Assembly: GCA_001443005.1 (NCBI GenBank)
Contig: LEKQ01000003.1
Coordinates: forward strand, 1-56,406
DNA: 56,406 nucleotides
Direction of reading: 5' to 3'
From: a bacterium GBS-1
GTDB taxonomy: Bacteria; Synergistota; GBS-1
Shown in pieces: positions 33,074 to 41,307 of this stretch. The notes under the pieces were generated by a model, which saw only the letters and a list, made by a program, of their open reading frames with translations, was not told the origin of the DNA and searched no databases. The first letter of the stretch is position 1. Each line of letters begins with the position of its first letter. The position numbers and the translations under genes are program-made.

Positions 33074-34675
33074 GTGAGCTCATTAAGGAAAGGCCTCCAA
33101 AGTAAGGGGTTAAGAGCCTTAATGCTCCTAGCGATGATCCTCACGCTCATATCAACGCTATCGCCCGCTTTAGCCTCAGCATCCACCCCAAAGTACGTCT
33201 TCCTATTCATTGGTGACGGTGTAAGCGTCCCTCAGGTGACGGCGACCCAGATATACCTAGGATCCCTGAAGAGTAAAAATCCCCACGTCGAAAGCCTCTG
33301 CTTCACCAAGTTTCCCGCCCTAGGAATGATGACCACCCACGCGGCCGATAGCTTCATAACCGACTCCGCCTCGGCGATAACGGCCATGGCCGCGGGGCAC
33401 AAGACCAACGACGGTGTTATAAACATGGATCCCTCTAAGAAGGTGAAGTATAAGACGATAGCCGAGTTTGCGCGCGATAAGGGGATGAAGATAGGGATAA
33501 TATCGAGCGTATCCATCGATCATGCTACACCCGCCGGATTCTACGCCCGCAATCCAAGCAGGAACAACTACTATGAGATAGCCCTAGATCTGGCGGAAAG
33601 CAACTTCGACTTCTTCGGAGGCGGAGGGTTTAGGGAGCCTAAGGGGAAGGACGGCAAGCAGAAAGATGTAAGGGAGATACTTAAGGAGAAGGGGTATAAG
33701 GTAGTCGAGAGAGCGGAGGAAATAAGGGCCCTAAAGCCCTCAGATGGAAAGGTCGTGGCGATAAACCCAGTGCTCGATAAGGAAGCTGCTTTGCCTTACG
33801 CCATAAACAGGAAAAAGGGCATGGATATAGGGCTATCATTGGCTGAGTTCACTAGGAAGGCTATAGAGATGCTCGACGGACCTCAGGGTTTCTTCATAAT
33901 GGTAGAGGGGGGCAAGGTTGACTGGGCCTGCCACGCGAACGATGCTGCGTCAGCAATTCATGACATGTTGGACTTCAATGAAGCAGTAGAGGTAGCGCTT
34001 AAGTTCTACGAAAAGCACCCCAATGAGACACTGATAATAGTAACCGGCGACCACGAGTGCGGAGGAATGTCGATGGGGTTCGCGGGCACGAGGTACCAAA
34101 CCTACTTCAAGATACTTGAAAGGCAAAAAATCTCCTACGACGAGTTCTCAAAGATAGTGAGTAAGTACCGCGAGGAAACCCCAAGGGACAAGGCTAAGCT
34201 GGAGGACCTCCTACCGAAGATAGAGGAGCTCTTCGGGCTTAAGCTGCTTGACGCTGAAAGACGCAAGGCCCTTGAGGAAAAAGTCAAGACCGGCGACATA
34301 GAGGCAGCCTTAGAATTACACTTGTCTTTAAACGAAGATGAATTGATCGAACTTAAGAAGGCCTTTGAAATGAGCATGCTGCCCAAGGATAAGAGGCCTA
34401 AGGATGAGCTCACCTACAAGCTCTACGGTAGATATGAGCCCTTAACCGTGAAGATAACCCATATACTCAATCAGAAGGCTGGGATAGGTTGGACGAGCTA
34501 CTCTCACACAGGCCTACCAGTGCCAGTATACGCCATAGGCGTCGGATCAGAGGTCTTTAAGGGGTATTACGATAACACCGATCTCTTCTACAAGCTCTGC
34601 AATATACTGAACATAGATATCTCAAAGGGCAACATAATATCCGTGATAAGCTATGCTTACCGCTTAGCTGCTTAA
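33074..34675 (+). CDS. phoA: Exported alkaline phosphatase
   Basis: A 533-residue member of the alkaline phosphatase superfamily. A signal peptide of about 36 residues ends in ALASAST. The metal site FIGDGVS is near 45, the nucleophile segment ITDSASAITAMAAGHKT near 95, DHATPAGFYARNP (metal and phosphate) near 150, GDHECGGMS near 325 and the final metal-binding SHTGLPVPV near 480. It releases phosphate from organic esters outside the cytoplasm. The start is a GTG at 33074, 7 nt after AAGGAGG; an ATG at 33067 is out of frame. No clear promoter is seen in the 85-bp gap after feoB. A symbol is given for family only. Confidence 0.9.
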   Translation: MSSLRKGLQSKGLRALMLLAMILTLISTLSPALASASTPKYVFLFIGDGVSVPQVTATQIYLGSLKSKNPHVESLCFTKFPALGMMTTHAADSFITDSASAITAMAAGHKTNDGVINMDPSKKVKYKTIAEFARDKGMKIGIISSVSIDHATPAGFYARNPSRNNYYEIALDLAESNFDFFGGGGFREPKGKDGKQKDVREILKEKGYKVVERAEEIRALKPSDGKVVAINPVLDKEAALPYAINRKKGMDIGLSLAEFTRKAIEMLDGPQGFFIMVEGGKVDWACHANDAASAIHDMLDFNEAVEVALKFYEKHPNETLIIVTGDHECGGMSMGFAGTRYQTYFKILERQKISYDEFSKIVSKYREETPRDKAKLEDLLPKIEELFGLKLLDAERRKALEEKVKTGDIEAALELHLSLNEDELIELKKAFEMSMLPKDKRPKDELTYKLYGRYEPLTVKITHILNQKAGIGWTSYSHTGLPVPVYAIGVGSEVFKGYYDNTDLFYKLCNILNIDISKGNIISVISYAYRLAA

Positions 34676-34695
34676 GGTATAGGAAGGAGATTCAC

Positions 34696-34732
34696 GGAGC
34701 GCGCGTGAGTCCCAAACCCTCGCGCACGCTCC
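34696..34732 (+). terminator. GC-rich hairpin after the alkaline phosphatase gene
   Basis: GGAGCGCGCGTGAG (34696-34709) pairs with CTCGCGCACGCTCC (34719-34732) at 13 of 14 positions, one as G-U. It lies 20 bp after the stop. AGTTTAACC follows instead of a U-run, so it is a weak or attenuating terminator, or a 3' stabiliser, before yibF. Confidence 0.5.
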
Positions 34733-34758
34733 AGTTTAACCTTAAGGAGGCAAGAACC

Positions 34759-35919
34759 TTGATAAGAAAACATCTTCTTGAGCTTTGGAAGATAGAAACC
34801 CCTAAAAAGGATATTGGGCTAGTCCTTACAACCCTCATAATCTCGGCTATCCTAATAATGCTTCCTACCACGAGGGACAACCCAAGCCTAAAGGATACCG
34901 TAAGATCGAGGGCTGAGGTGCTTGAGGTAGACAACTCCAACTTTCAACAGGTAGGCTTGGTAAAGATAGGTAGTCAAAGGCTTAAGGTAAGGATAAAGGA
35001 TGGGCCCTTCAAGGGAACGCTAATTGAGGCGATAAACCACTTCAAGGGGATCATGGAGATAGACAAGGTCTTTGAGCCCGGTGATGAAGCGCTTGTTGTG
35101 ATAAACCACGCTGGTCCTAAGATAATCCACGTCAACGCCGTGGACCATTACAGGATGCCCTATGAGCTCGCCCTTTTCGTCATCTTCTGCAGCGTTATGC
35201 TCATCTTTGCGGGCTGGACGGGCCTTAAAGCCCTCGTATCCTTCATCTTCGTCGTCCTACTTATATGGAAGGTCCTATTGCCAACACTTTTAGCTGGATA
35301 TAACCCTATACCTTTAGCTCTACTGACGACCTTTCTTGTAGCATCCTCCGCTAGTCTTTCAGCTGGAGGGGTATCACGCAGGGGGGTAACCGCGCTTCTA
35401 GGCTGCGGAGCGGGTATAGGAGCAACTTGTTTTCTTGCCCTATCCTTCGGTAAGCGCATGAAGCTCCACGGCTCCGTAATGCCCTTCACCGAGAGCCTAC
35501 TTTACGCGGGCTTCTCTCACCTCGATCTAACATCTCTTTTCCTTGCCAGCACCTTCATAGCCTCAAGCGGCGCGATAGTAGATGTGGCGATAGATATAGC
35601 ATCTTCTCAGGATGAGATAGCGAAGATACATCCTACCGTCTCCTTAGGTGAGCTTTTGTCATCTGGCCTATCCGTGGGTAAATCGGTCATAGGAACCATG
35701 TCCAATACCCTGCTTTTAGCTTACTCTGGAAGCTACTTAGGACTTCTTTTAACTTTAAACGCCCTCGGCGTCCCAACCATAAACATGATAAACTTAAGAT
35801 ACGTTGCAGCTGAAATACTTCACATATTGGTTGGAAGCATAGGTATGATCCTAACGGCACCATTAACCGCGCTAATAGGAAGCATGATCTTTACAAGGAA
35901 AGGGTCTTCTATGCTATAA
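34759..35919 (+). CDS. YibE/F-family membrane protein
   Basis: A ~386-residue membrane protein of the YibE/F family. One helix lies near the N-terminus (residues ~18-36). A beta-rich extracytoplasmic domain follows (about 50-130, with QRLKVRIKDGPFKG), then seven or so helices with the family segments FIFVVLLIWKVLLPTLLAGYNP and GAIVDVAIDIASSQDEI. The family role is unsettled. I choose the TTG at 34759, 8 nt after AAGGAGG; the longer frame from GTG 34705 would translate the hairpin upstream. It lies between an exported phosphatase and an ABC importer. Confidence 0.82.
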   Translation: MIRKHLLELWKIETPKKDIGLVLTTLIISAILIMLPTTRDNPSLKDTVRSRAEVLEVDNSNFQQVGLVKIGSQRLKVRIKDGPFKGTLIEAINHFKGIMEIDKVFEPGDEALVVINHAGPKIIHVNAVDHYRMPYELALFVIFCSVMLIFAGWTGLKALVSFIFVVLLIWKVLLPTLLAGYNPIPLALLTTFLVASSASLSAGGVSRRGVTALLGCGAGIGATCFLALSFGKRMKLHGSVMPFTESLLYAGFSHLDLTSLFLASTFIASSGAIVDVAIDIASSQDEIAKIHPTVSLGELLSSGLSVGKSVIGTMSNTLLLAYSGSYLGLLLTLNALGVPTINMINLRYVAAEILHILVGSIGMILTAPLTALIGSMIFTRKGSSML

Positions 35920-35920
35920 T
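35890..35920 (+). promoter_or_regulatory. Internal promoter at the end of the YibE/F gene
   Basis: An extended -10 TGCTATAAT (TATAAT at 35915-35920) overlaps the YibE/F stop codon. TTACAA at 35891-35896 is a fair -35 with an 18-bp spacer (TTTACA would give 19). It would start the ABC-importer operon near 35927, 10 nt before its first ATG. Confidence 0.5.
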
Positions 35921-35935
35921 GCTAAAGGGATAATC

Positions 35936-36757
35936 ATGTTGAAAAAGGGGCTTTCCTTCGCTTCCTTAACCTTATATATTTCCTTCATCTTCCTGCCTAT
36001 TGTCCTAATCTCCATAGGGGCCTTTGGACAGAAGTGGTTTGGAACCCTTCTCCCAGAGGGGTTCACGCTCCGATGGTATGGTGAGCTTTTCACCCAGAGG
36101 ATGTATTACGAAGCCCTCCTAAGGAGCATGATAGTAGCCATCTCAGTCATAGCCATAAACTTAGCGGTGAGCATACCAGCAGCTTACGCTATCGTGGTCT
36201 TGGAAAGCAAGCTTCTAAGGAGCCTTTATAGCTTCATCATCCTTCTCCCAATAGCTATCCCTCCCGTAGTACTGGGCTTAGGCTTCATAGACGCTTACAA
36301 CCTTCCAGGACTGAAGATCATAGGCTATCTTAAGGGTCTGATACTTGCCCAATGCATATACACCCTCCCTTTCACGCTTAAGCCTCTAATAGCCAACCTG
36401 GAAATGCTTTCCTGGAAGAGCATCGAGGAAGCCGCATACTCGTTAGGAGCAAACGTCCTTTACATAATAAGAAGGCTACTTATACCAAACCTTACACCGG
36501 GAGTTGTGGCCGGCTCAATAATGACCTTCGCCATGTCCGTTGGAGAGTTTCAGCTTGCCGTTATATTGACTAGCTCCAAGAGCCAGACCTATCCCGTGGT
36601 TCTATATCAAGCTTTTTATGTCAACACTGGCTTCGCCTGCGCCGCAACCAGTCTACTTGTATGGATGAGCATATTCTCCCTTCTTGGTATAGTCTACATG
36701 AGCAAGCTAATTAAGACCGCACCGGAGAGAACATATATAGGAGCCGGAGGTGCTTAA
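35936..36757 (+). CDS. ABC importer permease (PotC/FbpB type), first
   Basis: A 273-residue permease with six predicted membrane helices and the cytoplasmic EAA loop SIEEAAYSLGANVLYIIRRLLIPNL at about 165-190. It belongs to the permease class of polyamine, iron(III), thiamine or 2-aminoethylphosphonate importers. It begins 16 nt after the YibE/F stop and is followed after 6 nt by the ATPase. The second permease of the system lies at the other end of the operon (38929-39765), an unusual split order permease-ATPase-binding protein-permease. Cargo is not identifiable from sequence. Confidence 0.88.
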   Translation: MLKKGLSFASLTLYISFIFLPIVLISIGAFGQKWFGTLLPEGFTLRWYGELFTQRMYYEALLRSMIVAISVIAINLAVSIPAAYAIVVLESKLLRSLYSFIILLPIAIPPVVLGLGFIDAYNLPGLKIIGYLKGLILAQCIYTLPFTLKPLIANLEMLSWKSIEEAAYSLGANVLYIIRRLLIPNLTPGVVAGSIMTFAMSVGEFQLAVILTSSKSQTYPVVLYQAFYVNTGFACAATSLLVWMSIFSLLGIVYMSKLIKTAPERTYIGAGGA

Positions 36758-36763
36758 AGACAA

Positions 36764-37828
36764 ATGGGGTATATCGAGCTTAGAAACGTATCTAAGAGGT
36801 TTGGAAAAGTCGTCGCGCTAGATAACTTAAACCTATCCGTGGAAAAGGGGGAGCTACTTACCCTCCTTGGCCCTTCAGGATGCGGTAAGACCACAACCTT
36901 AAGGCTAATAGCAGGCTTCATGAAACCCGATTCTGGAGAGATATACATAGATGGGAAAAACGCACTTAGCATGAGCATAAAAGAAAGAAAGATAGGCATA
37001 GTCTTTCAAAACTACGCCCTATTTCCCAACCTTAGCGTTTTTGAAAACGTGGCTTTCGGGCTTAGAGCGAGGGGTGAAAGCGAAAGGAAGATAAGGGATA
37101 AGGTTCAACAGCTTCTCGAGATGATAGGCATAGCTGATAAGGCGTCCTCCTTACCCTCAGAGCTATCTGGAGGGCAACAGCAGAGGGTCGCTTTAGCAAG
37201 AGCCTTAGCCATCGAACCCAAGGTCCTGCTCTTAGATGAACCTCTCTCAGCTTTAGACGCAAAGGTCAGAAACATGCTTAGGTTCGAAATAAAGAGGATC
37301 CAGAGGGAAAGCGGCGTGACAACGATTTACGTGACCCATGATCAGGAAGAAGCTCTATCCATATCCGACAGGGTAGCCGTGATGAATAAAGGTAGGATAG
37401 AGCAGCTCGGAGCGCCAGCCGAGATATACCTAAACCCCTCAACCAAGTTCGTTGCCGACTTCGTAGGAGTCAACAACTTCCTAGAAGCAGTAACTTGGAA
37501 CGGAGAAACGCTATTATGGGAGGGATACCAGCTTAAGCTTAAGACGCCAGTTGGCCTAACGCCTAATAGCAAGGTAACCGTGGTCATCAGGCCAGAAGAT
37601 GTCTTACTATTTAAGCTCGGTGAGATTCCCGAGGAGGGAGAGGAAAACCTCTTTAGGGGAAGGGTTTCGGGGAAGATATTCTTGGGTCCAATAACGCGTG
37701 TAGCGGTGAAGGTTAAAGAGAAGGTGATACTCTCCGATAGCATAAGCTCGGAAAAGATCTTCTCCCTCGCGGAGGGAGAAGAGGTCATGGTCAAGATAGA
37801 TACAAGCAAGGCAAAAGTGATAACCTAA
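36764..37828 (+). CDS. ABC importer ATP-binding protein (PotA/FbpC type)
   Basis: A 354-residue ATPase. Walker A GPSGCGKTT is at about 32-40, the Q-loop at VFQNYALFPN near 81, the signature LSGGQQQRVALARAL near 133, Walker B VLLLDEPLSALD near 157 and the switch His in VTHDQEEAL near 190. A C-terminal TOBE domain (about 280-350) is present, as in PotA, FbpC and UgpC. It powers import through the two permeases encoded on either side. The start ATG overlaps no other gene; the ribosome binding site GGAGGTG lies at the end of the upstream permease gene. Confidence 0.92.
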   Translation: MGYIELRNVSKRFGKVVALDNLNLSVEKGELLTLLGPSGCGKTTTLRLIAGFMKPDSGEIYIDGKNALSMSIKERKIGIVFQNYALFPNLSVFENVAFGLRARGESERKIRDKVQQLLEMIGIADKASSLPSELSGGQQQRVALARALAIEPKVLLLDEPLSALDAKVRNMLRFEIKRIQRESGVTTIYVTHDQEEALSISDRVAVMNKGRIEQLGAPAEIYLNPSTKFVADFVGVNNFLEAVTWNGETLLWEGYQLKLKTPVGLTPNSKVTVVIRPEDVLLFKLGEIPEEGEENLFRGRVSGKIFLGPITRVAVKVKEKVILSDSISSEKIFSLAEGEEVMVKIDTSKAKVIT

Positions 37829-37843
37829 AGAGGAGGGAGAAAG

Positions 37844-38926
37844 ATGGGTAAGTGGGTAGCGCTAGCGGCTTGCGTAGCTTTGGTCGTGGGAGTAGTAAGC
37901 TTGGCTTTTGCAGTTGAAATCAAAGAAGAGCTTTATCCCGGAGAGAAGGAACTTTACGAGGCAGCGAAGAAGGAAGGTCGGGTCTTCAGCTACGATACTG
38001 GTCCCACCTGGGCGAATTGGCAAGGGCTCTTCGATGCCTTCAAGGAGAGATACGGTTTAGAGCTTGAATACAACGACCTTGGAAGTGGGGCTACCGTAGC
38101 TAGGCTCGAGAAGGAGAAAAATAACCCACAAGCTGACACCGCTTACTACTTCATGCCCTTCGGAGCTATGGCTAAGGAGAAGGGCTTAACCGAAGGGTTC
38201 AAACCTGTGAACTTTGATAAGATACCTGATGTCCTAAAAGATCCCGAGGGACACTGGTTCTCGATACATAAGGGAACAGTGGTGTTCGTGGTGAACAAGA
38301 AGCTGGTTAAGGATGTTCCAAGATCTTGGGCAGATCTGCTTGATAGCAAATACAGTAAGTGTGTAGTTTACCTTGACCCCAGGACCACCGGAATAGGTTA
38401 TGCGATCGTGATAGCTACGGCCTATGCCCACGGAGGCAACATAGATAATCTAAAGCCTGGCATCCAATACCTTGCTAAGCTTCAAAAGGTTGGTAACGTT
38501 AGGATGATAGAAAAGACCACAGAGTATGACAAGTTCATAAAGGGAGAGATACCCGTCTGGATAACCTACGATTGGAACGGATACAGGGCCAAATATATAG
38601 CTGGTCTCGGCGATGATGTGGAGATAGTTATACCTAAGGAGGGAACTATAACCGCTCCTTACGCCATAAGCTTGGTTAAGGGAGCCCCTCACCCCAACGC
38701 CGCAAGGCTCTGGCTTAACTTCATCATGTCTGAGATGGGACAGCGCATCTTCGCTAAGGGCTTCGTAAGGCCTATACTACCCGACATAGAGCTCCCAGAG
38801 GATGTCAAGGAGAAGTTCCTACCGAAAGAGGAATATGCGAGAGCTATAGATGTCGATTGGGTCAAGGCTCAAAAGGTCCAGAAGGAAGCCGCCGAGATGT
38901 GGGCAAGCGAGGTCTTAGGCCAGTAA
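37844..38926 (+). CDS. ABC importer substrate-binding protein (AfuA/FbpA-like)
   Basis: A 360-residue extracytoplasmic binding protein with a signal peptide of about 23 residues (ending SLAFAVE). Fold and length fit the cluster that includes iron(III), 2-aminoethylphosphonate, phosphoglycerate and hexose-phosphate (AfuA) binding proteins. Segments ELYEAAKKEGRVFSYDTG near 31 and GTVVFVVNKKLVKDVPRSWADLLD near 144 are typical. Paired tyrosines for iron binding, as in FbpA, are not obvious. With an exported alkaline phosphatase upstream, a phosphorylated or phosphonate ligand is a reasonable guess, but it is only inferred. Shine-Dalgarno AGAGGAGGGAG. Confidence 0.85.
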   Translation: MGKWVALAACVALVVGVVSLAFAVEIKEELYPGEKELYEAAKKEGRVFSYDTGPTWANWQGLFDAFKERYGLELEYNDLGSGATVARLEKEKNNPQADTAYYFMPFGAMAKEKGLTEGFKPVNFDKIPDVLKDPEGHWFSIHKGTVVFVVNKKLVKDVPRSWADLLDSKYSKCVVYLDPRTTGIGYAIVIATAYAHGGNIDNLKPGIQYLAKLQKVGNVRMIEKTTEYDKFIKGEIPVWITYDWNGYRAKYIAGLGDDVEIVIPKEGTITAPYAISLVKGAPHPNAARLWLNFIMSEMGQRIFAKGFVRPILPDIELPEDVKEKFLPKEEYARAIDVDWVKAQKVQKEAAEMWASEVLGQ

Positions 38927-38928
38927 AG

Positions 38929-39765
38929 ATGGGGGAGAGAAGATACCTCTATCTCTTTCTTATACCCTTAATCATGATCATAACGCTGTTTCTGCTGGTA
39001 CCGCTCATCTTCGTGCTGAGAGATAGCCTGCTTTCCCAAGGCAGGCTATCTCTCGCAAACTATTACGCCATCTTCACGAAGAGACTTTACTTAAGCTCCT
39101 TTAAAACCAGCCTACTTTTATCTCTAACCACGACAGCTATAGGAACCCTCATAGGTATCCCCCTATCCTACGTGATATATAGGCGCGGCCCTCGTGCCCA
39201 GGACCTTCTGCTTTCCCTCACCTCCATACCCCTTGTATTTAGCGGCCTCGTTGTGGGTTTCTCTTTCATCGTAATCTTAGGAAGCAGCGGATTTATAACC
39301 TTAATCCTAAAGAAGCTCTTTAACATAAACCCCGTGGAGTTCTCCGCCTTCCTGTTTACGTGGAAGGGATTGGTGATAGCCTATCTTTACTTCCTCATAC
39401 CTAGGATGATCCTGACCATGACCGCTGCTTGGGCTAGCTTCGATTGGAACTTACTTGACGCAGCTTTGAGCTTGGGAGCCTCCTACACCCTCACCTTCAG
39501 AAAGGTTATCTTACCCGCAATAGCTCCCTCGGTAATAGCAGGCTCTTCCCTGCTTTTCGCCGTGAGCATGGGAGCCTTCGGAACTGCCTTCGCGCTGACA
39601 GGGACAGGGGTAAACATCGTTCCCCTATTAATCTACACTCACATATCCGAGGTTGGGATAGAGCTTGGGAGAGCCGACGCTTTAGCCATACTCCTAACCC
39701 TACTTACCACATCTATAGTTATGATCTATGAGCGCCTATTTGTAAGGAGATCCACCAGAGTCTGA
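38929..39765 (+). CDS. ABC importer permease (PotB/FbpB type), second
   Basis: A ~278-residue permease with six helices and the EAA-like loop LDAALSLGASYTLTFRKVILPAI at about 175-197. It pairs with the permease at 35936-36757. I start it at the ATG at 38929 (MGERRYLYLFLIP), 2 nt after the binding-protein stop. A longer frame beginning at 38857 has a hydrophilic N-terminus wholly inside the previous gene and is unlikely. Its 3' end overlaps the converging DJ-1/PfpI gene by 30 bp, so the two stops lie inside each other's coding sequence. Confidence 0.87.
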   Translation: MGERRYLYLFLIPLIMIITLFLLVPLIFVLRDSLLSQGRLSLANYYAIFTKRLYLSSFKTSLLLSLTTTAIGTLIGIPLSYVIYRRGPRAQDLLLSLTSIPLVFSGLVVGFSFIVILGSSGFITLILKKLFNINPVEFSAFLFTWKGLVIAYLYFLIPRMILTMTAAWASFDWNLLDAALSLGASYTLTFRKVILPAIAPSVIAGSSLLFAVSMGAFGTAFALTGTGVNIVPLLIYTHISEVGIELGRADALAILLTLLTTSIVMIYERLFVRRSTRV

Positions 39766-40281
39766 CGCAAGGCTCTCTATTATGGCCTTACAGAAGGCAG
39801 GTAAATCCTTAGGTGTCCTCGAGGTTATTATGTTTCCGTCAACCACGACTTCAGCATCAACAAACTCAGCTCCCGCGTTGACCACATCATCCTTTATGGC
39901 GAAGAAGGATGTGACCTTTTTCCCCTTTATGAGACCGGCGGATATGAGCATCCAGGGACCATGGCATATGGCAGCTACGACCTTGCCCCTTCTACCCACT
40001 TCCCTAACGAAATCAACCAGCTTCGGGTCTCTCCTCATCCTGTCAGGTGAATAACCACCAGGTATTATTACGGCGTCAAAATCCTCCGGTTTAGCCTGCG
40101 CGCTAGTTATATCAGCCTCCGCGGGAACACCATACTTCCCCTTATAAACCTTCTTTTCGGGCCCCACAAGGATAACTTCCGCCCCTTCTTCCCTCATCCT
40201 TATAGCAGGATACCAAAGCTCAAGGTCCTCAAAGAGGTCCTCAACTAAAATGGCTATCCTCTTACCTTTAAGCTTTTCCAT
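39736..40281 (-). CDS. DJ-1/PfpI-family protein
   Basis: A 181-residue protein of the PfpI/DJ-1/YajL class. The nucleophile elbow AAICHGPWML (Cys near residue 104, His next to it) and the Glu in the LVEDLFEDLE segment near 15 are present, with DAVIIPGGYSPDRMR near 70. Members act as cysteine-type hydrolases or as glyoxalases/deglycases that deal with methylglyoxal damage; which activity this one has cannot be told. It converges on the ABC permease with a 30-bp overlap and shares its upstream region with the moaD-like gene, where two -10 boxes overlap. Confidence 0.88.
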   Translation of the reverse strand: MEKLKGKRIAILVEDLFEDLELWYPAIRMREEGAEVILVGPEKKVYKGKYGVPAEADITSAQAKPEDFDAVIIPGGYSPDRMRRDPKLVDFVREVGRRGKVVAAICHGPWMLISAGLIKGKKVTSFFAIKDDVVNAGAEFVDAEVVVDGNIITSRTPKDLPAFCKAIIESLASDSGGSPYK

Positions 40282-40302
40282 CTTTCATCACCTCTCACTT
40301 CT

Positions 40303-40312
40303 ATTATATAAT
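40303..40312. promoter_or_regulatory. Overlapping divergent -10 boxes between pfpI-like and moaD-like genes
   Basis: The palindrome ATTATATAAT contains TATAAT on both strands (plus 40307-40312, minus 40303-40308). Candidate -35 boxes are TTTCAT at 40283-40288 for the plus strand (18 bp) and TGTTAA at 40326-40331 for the minus strand (17 bp). Only one polymerase could occupy the site at a time. Confidence 0.45.
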
Positions 40313-40330
40313 AGCAATTGGGTGATTAAC

Positions 40331-40612
40331 ATGAAAAGGGTGAAGGTTAAGTTTTTCGCGGACCTAAGGTCCCTTGCGAAAAGGGAATTCTTGGAGCTCG
40401 AGATAGAAGGAGCCATTACCTTAAGGGAGCTCTTAAAAAGGGTGTCCTCAGAGATAGGGATTAACCTTGAGGAGAAGCTCCTAGAGAATAATAGAATAAA
40501 AAGCGGTTTCATGATACTCATAAACGGAAGGAATGCCGTTTATCTTGATGGGGTTTCAACCTTAATCGAGGAAGGGGAGATAGCCCTCTTCCCACCAGCG
40601 GGTGGTGGATGA
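40331..40612 (+). CDS. MoaD/ThiS-family sulfur carrier protein
   Basis: A 93-residue ubiquitin-fold protein ending in the diglycine tail PPAGGG, the hallmark of a sulfur carrier activated by an E1-like enzyme. The family strands (VKVKFFADLRSLAK; ILINGRNAVYLDGVSTLIEEGEIALFPP) match MoaD, the small subunit of molybdopterin synthase, more than ThiS. I place the start at the ATG at 40331 behind GGGTGATTA; a frame from 40250 reads antisense through the neighbouring gene. The E1-like gene starts within its stop codon (ATGA). Confidence 0.88.
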   Translation: MKRVKVKFFADLRSLAKREFLELEIEGAITLRELLKRVSSEIGINLEEKLLENNRIKSGFMILINGRNAVYLDGVSTLIEEGEIALFPPAGGG

Positions 40613-41307
40613 GAATGAGCTTATGGCTTAGACATGAGAAACTAGTAGAGATGAAGGTACTAAGAAGCTCGGCCCTATTTGTCGCAGGGCTCGGAGGGCT
40701 AGGCTCAACTGTATCAGAGCTACTCGTCAGACTCGGCATAGGAAAGCTATATATCGCTGATAACGGCCTCGTTGACGAACCAGATTTAAACAGGCAGATA
40801 CTATACTCTAAGGGAGACATAGGAAAGAGAAAGGTCGATGCAGCAATGGAAAGACTCTCACGCCTGACCTCGGAAACCTCGCTTCAAGGGATATTCACAG
40901 ACATAAACGATGAGAGATTCTCCCTTCCTGAGGACATCCTTGGAGTTGTGGACTGCCTCGATAACTGGAGAACTCGCTTCCGCCTTGAGGCCTTAGCAAG
41001 AGAAAGAGGGATATTCCTCGTTCATGGAGGGGTTAAGGAGATGTACGGCCAAGTGACGACTATCCTACCGCCTGAAACCCCCTCCCTTAAGGAGATATTG
41101 GGAGAAGTAAAGGAGGAGGGAACTCTCCAGGTATTCCCTCCCTTGGTAACCGCTATCGCATCGCTCCAAGCATGGGAAGCGACTAACGCCATTCTTGGAA
41201 GACCTCGCCTTCTGGGTAAGCTACTGATATTAGACCTCTGGGCTCCTTCCTTAGAGGTAGTTCAGCTAAATAGGAGGAAAGCTGAGATAGATCCATCGGA
41301 GCTATAA
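40609..41307 (+). CDS. MoeB/ThiF/HesA-family adenylyltransferase (E1-like)
   Basis: A 232-residue E1-like enzyme that adenylates the C-terminal glycine of a ubiquitin-like sulfur carrier. The nucleotide motif GLGGLGST is near residue 28, the ATP-binding DNGLVDEPDLNRQIL near 51, and VDCLDNWRTRF near 115. The CxxC pairs that bind structural zinc in many MoeB/ThiF proteins are absent, as in some shorter HesA types. It is coupled to the MoaD-like gene by an ATGA overlap. The pair probably works in molybdenum or tungsten cofactor synthesis. Its last 125 bp overlap the converging aroKB gene. Confidence 0.88.
   Translation: MRMSLWLRHEKLVEMKVLRSSALFVAGLGGLGSTVSELLVRLGIGKLYIADNGLVDEPDLNRQILYSKGDIGKRKVDAAMERLSRLTSETSLQGIFTDINDERFSLPEDILGVVDCLDNWRTRFRLEALARERGIFLVHGGVKEMYGQVTTILPPETPSLKEILGEVKEEGTLQVFPPLVTAIASLQAWEATNAILGRPRLLGKLLILDLWAPSLEVVQLNRRKAEIDPSEL

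Noticed and set aside
34705-34758. A GTG start that would lengthen the YibE/F protein by 18 residues.
   Set aside because: It would translate a GC-rich hairpin and lacks a ribosome binding site, whereas the TTG at 34759 has AAGGAGG 8 nt before it.
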